Notes: generated by a model not told the origin, from the sequence alone. A DNA stretch of 64,000 nucleotides from Metridium senile (GCA_949775045.1 OX459095.1:20013311-20077310), one strand, 5' to 3'. Positions 1-14,359 are shown, counted from the stretch's first letter. Program-made: numbers and translations.

Positions 1-3000
1 TATGGAGAATATAACATTAAAATGAAAAAACGCAATTAAACGTCCAAGTAGATTATTAACAAAATAATAATAATAACAATTTTATTTCATGAATATTTTT
101 ATTTGACTGCAACGTTTGACTGGAAAACATCGGCAAATTATAAGAGAAATATTTTTTCAAAATGATTCCAAAAGCTTTTCCAAAACACATTGAAATACGT
201 TGAAATGAGCATACGCATGCGTGAAAAAATCCATTTTTTTCTAGTTATTAATAGGCTAGCTTGTATTATAGGAATATTCGAGAATTGTTTCAGAAGTATT
301 TTGGGTATGTCACAAAATGTTCAGGAAGCTGAAATAAGTATGGACAGAAAGATATAAAATGTACGAGAAAAAGAAAAAAACTTTCTAAATCACTTGTATC
401 ACTTGTATTGTTTTTCAGGAATATTTTTTGATTTTGGAAATGTTTGGAAAATGACGCAAAACTATTTGAAAATTATCGCAAAATGTTTCATGAAAAGACG
501 ACAAGAAAGAGGACAAAAACACCGACTTTAACTTTTTAAATTTTATTTGTTACTTTTTTGTTTTATGGATTTTTAATTTTTGTTTATAGCTATGGATATA
601 TTTAGAATATTAACGCAAAGAACATTCATCTTCATATTTCAATGTTGTTTTATATAAATTTAAGATGTTTTTAGAACTATTTACAACTGAATTGTTGCAA
701 AACTTACACCATGTTCAAACAAAAATGTTTTTCGTTCACTTAATGTTTAATAGTGTTGTGTTCCTGACCTTTTTCTGGCATCATTGTATACTAAACGAAA
801 GACAAACAAAACAGTCATTAAAGCTTAGCGGATTCTAATAGACTTCTTCGTGTTCTTACTATACATAGTAAAGCATTGTTCTTCTACATAGTATCCTAAC
901 TACATTAGCGTGCAAAGCTACCGAACTATGAAATATTCATTTCTCTCTCCACGGCCCCTTAAGCAATGTCAATATCGTTTAAAAAGGCCTACTAATGCGT
1001 CTAATGGAGATGTACTCTACAAAGCCGACGTAGCAGTTATTTGTAAACTTTTAGAGTAGTTTTCGCGCCGTCCTGGTCTGGCGGTGAGTTAATTGATGTC
1101 AGACATGTCAGCAATAGATTTGTAACGAATTTTCCAGTATTTTTATAGTATTTTATTATTATATTTAATACTGTTTCAACTGAAGTTAGTTTACTACACT
1201 TTTTATTAGATTTACACCGTGTTATAGTCTAACACTACCATGCATTTAAGATAAAATTTGAAAAGCTATTAACACCGTTCTAGTGCAGTATTGATTCAGT
1301 ATCGAAACTTCTAGTGTTTTATAATATTTTCGTATGATTTTTAATGACTCATAACAAGTTTTATTATTTGGATTTACTAGGCTCTTCTACAACCAGAACT
1401 ATATTTGAATACTTGCAATAAATTTAAAATTATAAATTTAAAATGCTTTCTTTCAATTAACATTGACAGCACAAAACATTAGTTAAAGTCAAGTGTATAT
1501 CTTCTGTTTCTTCTTCTTCTTGAAACACAGCTTTTAATAGCGTACTTAAAACTGTTGCTCTAGTTCTCTTGATTTCTTATGTGTTTCTTTGACTTATTAC
1601 GACTGAACTGTTAGTAAAAATGGGTATATGTTAGCCTAAATTTATAGTATATTTATTATAAGTATGCATAAAATCGTAGGTGAACGATAGCGATTGAATA
1701 TCGGCGATCCTATGTGAACCAGCTCGCTCTAACTTAATGATGTACGATTCACTATGATTGCCTGTTACTGCTTATATATTTCAGTATATAATATATAAAG
1801 TACATTTTTTTCTCTTTGGTTTTAGAAAAGGGCCGTTAAGATGCCGCAAACGTAAGATATCAAAGATGATTTTGTAGTTATACCGACGCCCGCAATGTAT
1901 TGTCAAGCGGTTACGTGCTAACAGGTGTTTCTTCGTGATGTCCTTATTTTACTCATCAAGCTGAACAGAAATATGAGCCTCACTTAAAGATGTACATGTG
2001 AAATAGAGTATCATGGTTTAAACCAGCCATATTTTTCTTGTTTTGAAATGATAGTACCACGAATAAGTGGCCATCAAAGAATAGCCTCTTTATTCAGTGT
2101 TTGGTTACTTACTGAGACAGTGCAACATGGGAAGGTATTTACTGCCTTTGTGTTCTCAAAAACAAGCTTCTAGCAGTCACGGTATTTTTATTCGCGTATT
2201 TGATAACAAATAGTACTATTTGGTACAATAAACAAGCGAAATATTTAACACCTTTTAAAGAGGAATTAAACGAAGCTAGAGTACATCTAGATTGAAGTAT
2301 TGTGACTTGTCGCTGTTTGAATCTTGGCCACGCGTTTCGACCAGAGACTAAACGGCGCTAGTTGGTCCAGCACTTAGCCTATAAATGGAATGACTTCTAC
2401 CATGAAAAACCGCAATTTTTCACCAACCCGAAAGAAGGAATTTTGTCTGTTTTGGGGTAAAATTCTTAACGGGAAAAAATGGCGAAAGTGTGATGTTCTG
2501 ATAAGCGGCAGATGGCACTTTGGAGCGAGTTTTTTGTTTGATTTTTGTCGCAGGGCATTGTCATGACACTGATGAAGGTAGAGAATAGGCTCGTAGTGGG
2601 AGACCACTTTGCGTTCACGTCACCCTCTAACGAAGGTCCATTCTTTGTAGAAAAACATATGTAAATAAACAGTCGGACGCCGATCTGTTTTGACATGTCC
2701 AACCAGAAACAACACTGTATTTACTGCACGCTAAAGGTAAACCATTGTGGCAAAGCTTTCCGCTTCATTCGGTATCTTTCATTGGTAGAGTATACCCTGC
2801 AGCTAAACACCCTCAAGCTAGGCGCAAGCGCTTTCGGAAAAGACTTATAGAAACAATTGGTTGAACAATAGTCTTCAAATTGCGCGATTTCCCTCGTTTC
2901 CATAATCCACAAGGAATACAAAAGATCACTAAGGGACGGTTGTACGGAACAAAAGCGCTCAATGTCATTGATTTTACCCTGTCATGCACAAACTGTCAAT

Positions 3001-3119
3001 ATTGAACTTGACAGGAATAGTTGTAAACACAAAACTAAACTATACAACGACGTGAACAAAAACTGATGTTTTCCTTCATGGTTAATTGGACGGTAACCAG
3101 AAGACATATAAGAGAACAC
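1..3119. other. AT-rich upstream region, no secure gene
   Basis: I see no recognisable gene or RNA here. On the minus strand between about 2370 and 2980 several overlapping open stretches of 66-80 codons lie in shifting frames. One around 2640-2710 reads like a VLFLVGH strand. I could not match them to a family or join them by good splice sites, so they are left unassigned. The region probably holds the Lhx1/5 upstream regulatory DNA. Confidence 0.4.
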
Positions 3120-3127
3120 TCACTTAC

Positions 3128-3332
3128 TCTTGACACTCGCAACAATCAATGTCAGTAAACTAACTCCTAATAAAATACAGATAGTTTCTCTAATTGGCAA
3201 AAATAAACTAGTCAAGATCTTTCCAGTGTCAAGGAAAAGATTAGCAGCTGGTTTCGACGAAAAGAACCACCCACCGATTGAGGTACCGTCAGCACGCATA
3301 AATTTCACGCAAGACACAGATATCGAATACAA
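3128..3332 (-). other. possible first exon of a membrane protein
   Basis: A minus-strand open stretch encodes about 68 residues with a hydrophobic segment near its end (ICILLGVSLLTLIVASV), preceded by a short polar N-terminus. This is the topology of a signal anchor. It ends at a strong consensus donor (AAGA then GTAAGTGAG). It would be divergent from Lhx1/5 and begin about 115 bases upstream of it. I found no convincing second exon, so this may be a chance ORF. Confidence 0.2.
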
Positions 3333-3446
3333 TCTGTTGGACTACCCGGGAGGGGAGACTGGTGAAACCTAGGTCTTTCAACAACAACTGCAATTTTACG
3401 TTACTCGTGAGTGAGAGAAGAGCAACGTTAGAACCGCACCAACAAC

Positions 3447-5294
3447 ATGGTTCAGCAATGCGCCGGTTGTGAACTTCCCATAGCTGATAAATTTCTTTTC
3501 AAAGTTTTAGACCGTGTATGGCATGCAAATTGTGTACAATGTAACGACTGCAAATGTTCTTTAAGTGAGCGTTGTTTTTCCCGAGATGGAAAACTGTTTT
3601 GTCGAGATGATTTCTACAGGTTGGTACAATAGCTTGTGAGAATTGTATTAACCTATGATATCCAATATGCGATATAATATTGGTCACTGTTTAAGTGTCA
3701 TGTCTAAGACTGATAAATCACTTGTTTTTTTAATTTGTGTACAGGCGCTTTGGAACCAAGTGTTCTGGATGTGAGCAAGGGATTTCACCTAATGACTTGG
3801 TCAGAAGAGCAAAGCACCTAGTTTTTCACGTCGACTGCTTCGTTTGCTCATCTTGTAAGCGACAAATTTCCACCGGAGACGAGTTGTATTATATTGGAGA
3901 TGGCAGTTTCATTTGCAAAGACGATTATTATCAGCATCACCAACAACACAACTCAGACGGTCAGTCACTTGGAATTATATACTTGCTTGATATTGAGTTG
4001 TTGATCAATGCCGGCTTCTATTTATTGCCAATAAGTGTATTTTTCTCACTTCGTTATTGTATGAATTATTTGTAGATGTCGATGATGACTCTAAAGATCT
4101 AAGTTATGGTTTAGATGAAGATTTGGATACTGCTCTTTCAAGCAAACGTCGTGGCCCAAGAACCACTATCAAGGCTAAGCAACTCGAAGCACTGCGCTCT
4201 ACTTTCGCAGCAACTCCAAAACCATCAAGAAATATCCGAGAAAAGCTAGCACAAGAGACCGGGCTAAACATGAGGGTGATTCAAGTATGGTTCCAGAACA
4301 GAAGATCTAAAGAGAGACGCTTAAAGCAATCTGGTGGTCAAACACAAACCTCAAGAAGTAACAGACCATCAAGAAGATCAAGAAGCACAAGACTAGAGAG
4401 TCAGGATGAACTAAATGAGAACGACACAGATCTACAATCTCCTAGCACGCCCCAAATAGGCTTTCATCCACAAGGTAAGAAAGGGGAATTATCTAGTGGC
4501 CATCGTTTATCGTTATGTGTGTTTAGAAGTGTGGTTAGTGTTATATTTTTGGCTAGCAGTCTACTTGTCGCCCAAGCATATCGCTGTCATAAAGTTAGCC
4601 CTGTTGCACTTCTTAACCGCACTGCAAACAATGTCATCCGTTTTTTAACCATTTAAATGCAGGCTCTTAGAATGTTTGATCAGTCTCCAAAACACTTGTT
4701 CTGAATTGATCAAGTGTTCGCGTGTCGGCAAGTACTCACAAAGGCTTAGCTTAGTTGCTTAGCAAATGGGTTTTTTTCTTGAGCACAGAGCGTGCGATTC
4801 TTTCCACGTGCACCTAATAACTAGCTTTTACATAATGCTAAAAGTCACCAGTAAGGCTTCTAGACTCGCAACTCGCGTTACTCTTGAATAAATCATGTTT
4901 TTACTACTAAACACCGGTTAATGTATATGTATGTAACCGTAGCAGGAGAATAATAATATTAGAGATTACTTTTTGTCTTAGTGTAAAGAAGGGATTGTTA
5001 TCTTTCATGAAGAGTTTAATTTCTTCTTTGCTAGATATTTCGCGTAGTTTGATCCAAACCACATCAAGAGTTATTTCTAAATTGCTTCAAGTTGCATTTG
5101 ATCTCAGGCTAATCGCGGTTTTTTAACCAAGAGGATGTCCATCAACAGCTGCGACACGGATAGTCCTTTTTGCATAACTTAGTCGTGAATTGCGGTTTCG
5201 AATCCAACTATACTCTCAACACTTTCATCTTAGCTAGTTCAAACACTCCTTGACTACTCCACATTTCAAACTTTCCATCTTAGAATATCATTGT

Positions 5295-5325
<31 letters not shown>

Positions 5326-8300
5326 TTCCACGTATATTGATATAGTACAATTAAGGCTTGAATATTAAAAAGAACAGAAGTTCTCTGTCGTGAGTATTGG
5401 ATTGTCTTTTCCCAAGAGCCAGTCAACAAGTTTTTTAGTTGAAATAGAACTTCGGGAATATTCGCTTTATATAGCATGCGATTTAAAACAAAGTCTCAAC
5501 GCTTTGAATAATGCAAAGTGATACGAGACAAATTGTCGCGGACAATCTCTATGTAAAAAACAGGTCTTTTGCTAGTCCACATTGTCCATATTTTGACTTT
5601 CGCGTTAACACAAGAGAAAGCGAAAGCAGCACTGATAAATCACAGTCTATCGAAACTAGCCATGTGTGATAGTATTTGATATAGTCACTAACAAAATTCA
5701 GCTCAAAATAGCTCAAAAGATATTGATAATACTTGAATATTAGATATGCTGGATGTTAAACTCAGTTTACTCGTCAGAAATAAGTAGTTTTATAATCATA
5801 ATCAATCATTTTGATTTAGTAATTTCCCGAGCGAAATCCTTGGGAAATTAAATCTTTCCGCTTTTACCTCGCAGCACTCCGCGTGCCAGCCTAGAAGCTA
5901 AAATCAAAGTTTGTGAAAATTTGAATGGCAGATATTCCTTATTTTGTAACAAAAATTATACAAGATAATATACTTTTATCCAAAACCAGTTTTCTCACTG
6001 AAAATTTTTTTTTTTCCAATCGCATAAATATTTCGGATATTCAGGGTTTTTTTTTGTTCTGGATCTTTCCCTTTTTTATTTATTTTTTCTTCTATTTCTC
6101 GGACATTTTTTTACTTATATTTTTTCTTGGGTTTCTCGGATTTTTTGTAGTTGAAAAAATAATATTTCGGTTACAACTACAAAGTTTTGTCGGATATGTT
6201 TTGTTCCCAATATCACGGATATTTTCTTATTTTTTCCCGTCTTGTTTTCTCAAATATTGTGTATTGTTTCTACTGGTATCATTAGAACATTTTGCCATGT
6301 TTGCAACCCAATGGATTTCCTTTTATTTTGATTATTTTTCTGATTGTTTTGAAAGTTTAAAGAAGCCGAACTATCTCCACCAAATTCATGTTTATCTTCC
6401 TTAGCGAGCTTTTTGCACAAATGTTTGGGGAAAAAAGCGAAATCTGACGCTTTAGTCTGACAAAATGACTCATTCTCGTCGTTTGCTATTGAGTTATTAA
6501 ACCGGGTCCGAAAAAGCGCAGCATAACATTGACACCTTTGCTTATTTACGCTTGTTCTAGTTTTCCCATTAATGACTAAATAGCTGACGCTATTTAAATC
6601 CATAACATCTATTTCTCATAAAAAAATATCGCTTCCGTTGAGCAATGTCCATGGAAAACATATGCTATGGTCAGGCCGATCGATGTCCTATTAGCGGAAA
6701 ATCACTAATTCTTTACACAAAACAGTCTCCCTTCCAAAATTGAGTAAAAAATATTCTCACATATTAAAACCAAAAATGCTTCATAACTTTTTATCGATTA
6801 AAACTATATTAATGATAAAGTTCAAATATTATACCTTTTGAGCAAATATTTCTTCCTTGATGGAGTCAACATCTAAATCCAGTGAGAAAATATGCTCCAA
6901 ACATTTTCATTATTTTTTTTTATTTAAAGAAGAAATATTCCATACATTTATTTAATAAATTAACATTGACGATTAAAAACTTTTAAAACCAAAACGATTC
7001 CACTTCAAAAGGCAGATAAAAGATCACTTCTCTTTGTAAATCATTATCTATTAGAATACTTATTGATAGAAATAAAGCATTTCCCTTTTTCCTTCGAAAT
7101 CACTCTAAACAGCAAAAAAAAAAAAAAAATCCCTCAAATCGCATTAAAATTGATCAGTTCGCTAATAAATGATCTAAAAATCTATTCAATAAAATTACAT
7201 CAATTCGATATGATATAGTTAAAATATTACAGCGAAAAGTTTCAGTATAAAAATGGTAAATCTAAACGATGTTAAGTTGAAGTGTTCGCGACCAAATCGT
7301 TATCTGTTCTCTTTCCTTATCGTCCCATTACCCACTGTGACTTACTCCAAAAGCTCCGTCCATATAGTGATAAAGAGCACAGGGGACCGACCAACTGGAT
7401 CATACAAATTTTTAATAAAAAAGCACAAAAAATAGCTTTGTTCTTTGAGAAAGATATCAGTTTTTGAAAAAGAGGTGCATTAGTTTTATGTTAAAATCAT
7501 TATTTGAAAAGCAACTGGTTTTCTCTGCATTATGTTTAAATCCATGATACGAGATTTTCTGTATTTTGTTGAAACTTTTATTTGAAAAGCAACTTTTTTT
7601 TGTATTTTTATCTCTCATATGAGATTTTTTCGCTCTTTTGGCTTGTCATAGTTATATCATTGTAAAAACTTTTTTTTCGGAGAGAAAAAGAGAGCTGAGA
7701 AGAGAAAATATTATTTGGGAATCAATATCATCTATATTAATGACATTAAAACAATGATTTTTCCTTATGCTTATTTCTGCATGCACAACCTTACATGATT
7801 TATTTTTACGTTATTTAAATAAATTAACTTTATTCCTTCTGTTCTTATTAATGATGTAAAAAGAGAACATTTTGTCTTGTTCATATAAAATATAATCTAA
7901 AACAACTTTATTATTCAATTTTTCAGTTATTCTTATCGATGTAAAAAAATAGAAATTTTGTCTCTATATGTTATAAATTATAAATTGACTCGTATTGCTT
8001 TATTCTCAATTCGTTCATACTATTTTTATAAAAAGATAATCAATTTTATATGTATATTCATAACTATAAAACTAGAATAACTTTATTTCATGCATTTGTT
8101 CACATTATTAATATCTTTTATGTTTCTTCCAACAGAACTGCCCTCTCAGGCACCAACTAGCTACATGTCGCCAAACTACCAAGATTATTATTCACAAAAC
8201 TCGCCCGTTTCAGAAAATATCATGTTGAACAATAATCAACTACAACACAACACAGACTTTGTAAATCCACCACCAAATCTACGCAGCAACCCACTAAATG

Positions 8301-8458
8301 ATATGACAGATAATCAGAATCATTTAGCAAACCAATCGAGAATACTCCAAAGCCAGAATATCATGGTTCATAGCCCTGGTGCAACTCAGGCTGGATACGC
8401 TTCTCAACAACAAGCGACATGTAATATAATAAGTACAACTCCGTCAGAAGTGTGGTAA
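3447..8458 (+). CDS. Lhx1/5: LIM-homeodomain transcription factor, Lhx1/5 (Lim1) type
   Basis: Exons 3447-3619, 3745-3959, 4076-4474 and 8136-8458 join in frame to 369 residues. LIM domain 1 spans about residues 4-55 and LIM domain 2 about 63-120, with the zinc-binding Cys/His spacing intact. The homeodomain starts near residue 153 ([15 protein letters not shown]) and contains the recognition-helix core [12 protein letters not shown]. Both LIM domains and the homeodomain match vertebrate LHX1/LHX5 closely, including the [16 protein letters not shown] stretch. The C-terminus is short and Gln/Asn/Ser-rich but ends in EVW, like the AVW end of LHX1. Family knowledge: a nuclear DNA-binding regulator whose LIM domains bind LDB cofactors, used in neural and gastrula patterning. 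Intron 3 is 3.66 kb. A poly(A) signal AATAAA lies at 8886-8891. Confidence 0.95.
4475..8135 (+). other. Lhx1/5 intron 3, no feature seen
   Basis: A 3.66-kb AT-rich intron between the homeodomain exon and the last exon. It holds an (ATT)n microsatellite near 5295-5322 and long T-rich tracts near 6000-6140. I see no transposon ends, RNA gene or conserved coding block. Enhancers are possible but cannot be read from one sequence. Confidence 0.5.
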
Positions 8459-8885
8459 TCTTATCCTATCTGAGAAATTGTACAATATGGTATTTTACAA
8501 AGTGATTGCCGAGTTAGGAGGCCGAATGCTAGTGGAAAATGTGGTGAAGTTTAATGTCTACATTACGCCTTGCACCTACGCGACAATGAATGCGAAGAGT
8601 GAAACCGCATCGGAGTAGACAAGCCTAGATGGCTAGAACTATGTCAGACCAGTAACTAGATCAGATATCTTGACGAATATCTTGAGAGAGAGGGAAAAAA
8701 CATTTTTGATGGTATCTTTATCGCGGTAGTTATGAGGAAGACGTTTGTCTCACCCTGAGGGATACATGCCGCCTTTGCTTTGATCTTGGAGCATGAACAA
8801 AAGATGAACAAAAGAACAATCTTGGATTGATACCAATAGCTCCCTTTGTTTGAGAATTAAGGCTTGACTTAGAAGTGTATATATT

Positions 8886-8891
8886 AATAAA
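8886..8891 (+). other. candidate Lhx1/5 polyadenylation signal
   Basis: AATAAA about 430 bases after the Lhx1/5 stop codon, the first hexamer I see on this strand downstream of the gene. Confidence 0.5.
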
Positions 8892-11800
8892 AACTATATA
8901 GATTATGAATAGCAATATAAATCAAAATGAATTGAAATATCTATAAAACTGTATATTATTTCAATGTGTGTTGGTGTTTGGTTAACGATGTTTTCTCAGC
9001 CACAATTCAAACGTCAAACCATTATGCCGATTAGTGGCGTCAAAAACGTATTAAAAATGACATACATATAAAGTTATATAACGAGAAATCATAAAGGTGA
9101 TAAGTATAGAGGCTGTCTGTGTCAACAACAAAACTATAGTATTGAGTGCTAATAGAAGAGGTCTTTGAATAGAGAAAAAAGAGGGAGCTAAAGCACGCAC
9201 TTGTTAGGACTTTGATATAGCTACTCCATGGGATATTAGAATTGCCTTTAAAGAATTTCATAGATCATTCACTGAATTATCAATTTGTTAGATAAACACG
9301 AACACGTGCGGAAGAAAGCCTCGTTCAGACCTTCATCGCCGCAACGCTACCAACTTGCTCGCGAGAAGACAACACAACAAAGAAACACATTCAATATTAA
9401 TTGTAACTAAAAAAACGCGGCTGAAATATCCCTCAATTACAGATTCTTTTCTCGTTTAAATAAGCTCATGGTTTGTTGAGAATATACTGCTAAGGCGTCC
9501 CGCTGTTTTGTTGAATATGCAACGAACAGTGAATTCACGAAAACAAAAACCACCGTGAATAATGGAAAACTCTCAAGCAGAGAAGAAGATAAAGAATTTT
9601 GCCGAAATAACCCCTGATAGATCACGGATAAATAAAGATAGTTCTTCTATTCCTAAACAAAATCATGACCATAAACAAAGATTATTTATGGAAACACATT
9701 GTATATTCATTGAAATTTCAATAAAGTATAAAACAAAGTACAAAACAGCCATCTTTTTTGGAAGCGTCAGCGTGTTCTACGCTGAGAGCATTGTCCTGTT
9801 CACTGAGCAAAAATTTATGCAAAAGTAATTTTCACAATACGGTTTCCAACCAACATTCAGCTTTTTTTTATTCATATTCGTTATTGGGAGCAGTTCTTTT
9901 GTTTTGACTGTTGTGGGTTTTTTTTTAAAGCGTTGGTTGTGAATCGGCTTTAGTTTCTCGTCGCAACACTGAAAGAGGGCCGAAGATAGGCACGATTGTA
10001 CACTGAATTCAACAAGAAAATTATACATTAATTTCTCTGCTGCGTTATTGGAATTATTTTTAAACGAATTCTTAAAAAGATTTTCAAGAAGTTTGTGAAT
10101 TGCAAATCACTTATGTCAAACACTGACTTGTCGGCGAAATAAAATGTTTTTCTGTTTGAAGAATTTCTAAATATTGGCATTAAAAACTAATTACTTGATA
10201 AGTAAGAATTTGAGGGAATATTTCAACAATGAATAAGTTAAAATGATAAGTTAAGATTTAGTCAAACACTAAAATGACTAATTAAAATTATCATGTCTCA
10301 CAAAATATCGAACTGGTTGTGTAAGCATGTTGACAACTTAACTATGATTAATCTCACTACTCAAACACACATTGGACAGCTGCAGTTTTTAACTAAACTC
10401 GTTTTTCCTGCCACATTAATAAAACTGGTACTTGTTGGTGTTGAATGTATTTTATGGTTTAAAGACGAGTCGTTGCATAACAGATTCCACAAGCACTTAA
10501 AAAGGATCTTTCTTTTGAGTCTTTTTCAGTGCTAATTAATACGATACAGACTAGTACAATAGATGCGAATATACCGTGATAAGTAGGTTCTTTTTATGTT
10601 AAATCATTAACAGCTTATACTTGTAAAGATGAGGCGGTTTGTTTGTATGTTCAATCCAGGTTTTTATCGCTTTTCATCGCTATTCTCTCGGGACTGAAAT
10701 CTTTAGAATCAATCAAACGGCCCGCATTTTGCTCGCAGTGAACCGTTCAAACATCTAATGTGAATATTTTTGATCATTTTCAAGAGATTAAGAATAGAGA
10801 TTTTGAATCAAACAATAAAAAGATGACATTATGATAATTTTGTGAAGATAAAAAAGTACATGTAATCCGGCAAAGAAAACTTGCTTGAATTTGAAGAATA
10901 ACATTTTTACAAAATGAGAAAGCCCACCATCATTTTTAAAACAGTAAAAGAACCAGTATTTTAAATAAAAATGCTTGCATTTTCCATAAGGAACAACTTT
11001 TCAAACAGTCAACCTACAAAAATGCGGAAAATATTTTGCATTTTTTTATTTTTACGCAAAGCAACCTCGAAATAAAAGGAAGAGGAAAAGAGAATGAATA
11101 TAATCTAATCAATTTGAAAATAAAAAAAGGTTCTAATCAAAGAATTAATGCTGGTAGTTTTTACGAAACAACCCTTAAATTTGCTGCCAAGAAAATAGCA
11201 GTAATTACAATAACCATTTAAAGTACTTTAGCCTTTCCTCCGGTATGTAAGTGCTTTCTTTGCTAGAATACAGAAGTATTTTGCGTTCATTATTCCTATA
11301 CGTTTGTATTTTGGTATAAAGTGGATTGTCTTACTAGGAATTAGCAATTCAAATCATACAACAAATTATGGCAGGTGATAATTGTTATTGTACAAAAGAG
11401 GCGAGTTTTGGACGACTAAAGAAAAGACAAAATCAATGAAAGTATAATAGCAACAACGTATGAATAGTGAAGAGAAAGAATGATGTATGACGATCGAGTC
11501 CGAATAATTATTTAAGTATTGTTAAAGTATTCTTTGTTTCAGAAAGTAGAATATCTATAACGAAAGAAATGACGTGAAAAAAGTTGCTAAAATACAGTAC
11601 CAGTCAGTTGCATGGGTTTCAATTTGAAAAGACACAATGTGTGATTTTGTTTTAAAATATTTTCTGCTTCTATACGTACAATAGTAACAAGAAATAAATG
11701 ACACAGAAAAAAGCACAAAAAATAATAGCTCATGTTTATGATATGAGACACATTAGCACTGTTTTTCACTCGACAATGACATAAATTCGGTTGGATTTGA

Positions 11801-13780
11801 TATCGGATTTAATTTCTAAATGTAATATATTGTAATAGCGAACAAGGCTCTAAGTGAAAAAAGTATAAAAAGAGATAGATGTATTGCATTTATATTTATA
11901 TAATATATTTCATTTACAGTCAGACAACGTCAAAGACAGTTTTTTTGTGCTTGGGAAAGCGATGTGTTTTTTTTTATTTCTAAATGCACTGAATATAATT
12001 TCGGCAATAAATTACAAGACGAGACAGAAAAAGTTTCAAAGAGAAACTATGCCATCAACAATTTCATTTTCAACTTGAGTCATTATATTAAAAAATACAC
12101 TCTACCCAGATGGATGTTTTAAAAACTGTTATAAAATATTTTCTGTTCCTAAACGAGTAACAATTGATTGAGGCAAAAAAAAAAGTTACAAGAAGATTTT
12201 TTTCAAAGTTTCAATTAAACTTTTTTCTGATACAAAAAGAAAACTAACACACTTCAGTTTTGGCGTAAATGTGGTGAATTTGTTCATAGTCAGAACAAAC
12301 TGCTTCGTTAGTATAAAATATAATTTCCTAAATAAAACCAAAAGTAATCAGTAACAAAGAGCCCAAAAAGTTACCAAAATATAAAACATGTTATCAAAAG
12401 TTTCACTTTCAAATTTATTACGATATCAAAAACACGGCGTTCGTTTATACAAACTGTTTTCAAAAGCTATTAATAGAAAAAAACTTCATCGCCTGAAGCA
12501 AGACAAATAAATTACTCCTAATCACTCAACAAATCTTTCAGTCCAGTGTTTGTGTATTCAGGCAAAGTTTTTAATGCAATTCAAATTTATTCGAGCAACT
12601 AGTCAAAAAGTTTCTATTGAATCTTAAAGCGGCGCCGACAGATAGGCTTTGCTCGCCAACTGCAGAGTGGAATCTTTAAATTATTCACTATAATGTGATT
12701 ATTAAAATTGTAGAATTCGGTCTTTGAGGACGGGTGTGTTTGTGAAAATTAAATGAGCAGCAAGAAGTCACAAGCGGCAGTTTGCAATCGAGTTACGCTG
12801 TTGGGAAACTTTTCTTTAGCAATTATCAGAAACTTTTCGCCACGGGGCTTTAAGGCGGTTCGTTTTTCTTTTCAGAATTAGTAAAATCGGTATTCTTGTT
12901 GACTTTATTGATCTTAGACTCGCTGAATTGAAGTTTTCCGTTTTGAAATTTATAGAAGGCGGAGATTTGGTGCTACCTTATTCATAAACCTCCCGGCTGT
13001 GAGCAAAATCACCTGTTGTCTTTTCAAAATATCCCCCTTCCTGCAGGTTGACAAAATGACCATAACCCCCCTATACTTCGTCCAGTTTTTTACTATACCC
13101 CTACAATGAGGAACAATCCTCCCTATATAGCTCCCAAAATAACTCTTCCCCAATATTGCCGACGTACCCCCTTCTCCCCATTATATCCCCCCATACATTA
13201 AGAAATAAAAGCTACCTTAGCCCCATCCTTTGTGGAAAAATGCTGCCTCCTCTAATTTGCACAAGCCCCCTGTCAAAAATAGCCGGTCCCTAATTAGACT
13301 GATATCTCTTTCAAAAAGGATAGTGTATTTCTAGTATTAAAGTTATAAATCTTCAAAAAAATATTTTCGAGACAACTTTGTCACATCGGAAAAGTTTACA
13401 GAAAGTTTAAAAATGATTGGAATTATTATTTTTTCAATCGAAATTTTAGTAGCCTTCAGTATACAAAAATATATTTCGAGGCAATTTAATCCCAAACCAA
13501 AAAAGTAAAAAAAGTAAGTGTATTTGATCTTTAGTTACATCAAAAATTAATTCTAATTCGAACATTGTGCGTTTCCAGGGTCCATTTTCAGCATCCTGGT
13601 TACGATTTAAAACAATTCAACACCGTGAAACAATACGTGATCGACAATGTGACTTTTATTAATACAATTTTAGCTATAATTGTTGCTCCTCTTTATTATT
13701 ATCTTTGTTTTTAATATAATAGATATGCATTAAATCAGAACAAATATAATATCAATTTTTCACCAAGATACGTTATGTAA
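8892..13780. other. intergenic, gene-poor
   Basis: Nearly 5 kb of AT-rich DNA with only short chance ORFs and no family match. A strand-biased C-rich patch at about 13025-13290 has many runs of 4-6 C, so the minus strand is G-run rich. A somewhat less AT-rich block at 12625-12890 has no recognisable content. No RNA gene or transposon ends were seen. Confidence 0.5.
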
Positions 13781-13852
13781 TCCCATATGGTCTAGTGGTT
13801 AGGATCCGGCGCTCTCACCGCCGTGGCCCGGGTTCAATTCCCGGTGTGGGAA
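13781..13852 (+). tRNA. tRNA-Glu, anticodon CTC
   Basis: Seventy-two bases fold as a tRNA. The acceptor stem is TCCCATA with TGTGGGA plus discriminator A at 13852. The A box lies in the D arm (TGGTCTAGTGG), the anticodon stem is CGGCG with CGCCG enclosing CTCTCAC, so the anticodon is CTC at 13814-13816. The B box is GGTTCAATTCC in the T arm. The sequence is very close to metazoan tRNA-Glu. No intron is present and CCA is not encoded. Confidence 0.97.
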
Positions 13853-13856
13853 TGCA

Positions 13857-13866
13857 TTTTTTTTTT
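13857..13866 (+). terminator. Pol III T-run terminator of tRNA-Glu
   Basis: A run of ten T begins five bases after the tRNA 3' end, as expected for RNA polymerase III termination. Confidence 0.9.
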
Positions 13867-14331
13867 ATTTTTTTGCATACCTTTTTTTCTCATTTTCTCA
13901 ATTACTTTACTGTTATTTTAATCATCGTCAGTTTTTATAGAGAATGTAAAAAAAAGAAAAAATTAATGTTAAAATCGACCTCAGCACAAAAGTCGCTTAG
14001 TCGGGTTACCTGTGTTTTTCAATGATTTCCGTTTCAAATGTCAAAATAATATAAATTCTCTATAAATCCATGATTGTTTTGAAGCTAACAAGTTATTCCT
14101 TATATATTAACTATCTAAATCTTATCAAAATTCGAAATCCTGTCGCCATGTGATTTAATACGCATGCGCACTTGTTCAAAACCATTTTGATTATTTATCG
14201 ATACAATTGTTTCAATAATAAAAAATCAAAATTACAGTTATTTCCTAATTAAAACTCTCAGGTGTGTGCGAATGACTTTAATGACAACTCTACGTACGTC
14301 CCACACGTTGGTACGAACGTCATTTTTGGAG

Positions 14332-14337
14332 TATAAA
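14332..14337 (+). promoter_or_regulatory. TATA box of the RNase P RNA gene
   Basis: TATAAA sits 28 bases before the inferred 5' end of RNase P RNA, the position used by Pol III type-3 (external) promoters such as those of RPPH1, U6 and 7SK. A proximal sequence element should lie about 14290-14315; the exact motif for this lineage is not known to me. Confidence 0.7.
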
Positions 14338-14359
14338 GTCCAAGCGATTAGTAGTAGGT

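Noticed and set aside
5925..6404. 159-codon Phe-rich ORF in an Lhx1/5 intron
   Set aside because: It is T-rich low-complexity DNA giving Phe/Ile runs; no start context or homologue.
13795..14025. 76-codon ORF over the tRNA
   Set aside because: It starts inside tRNA-Glu; the tRNA explains the sequence.
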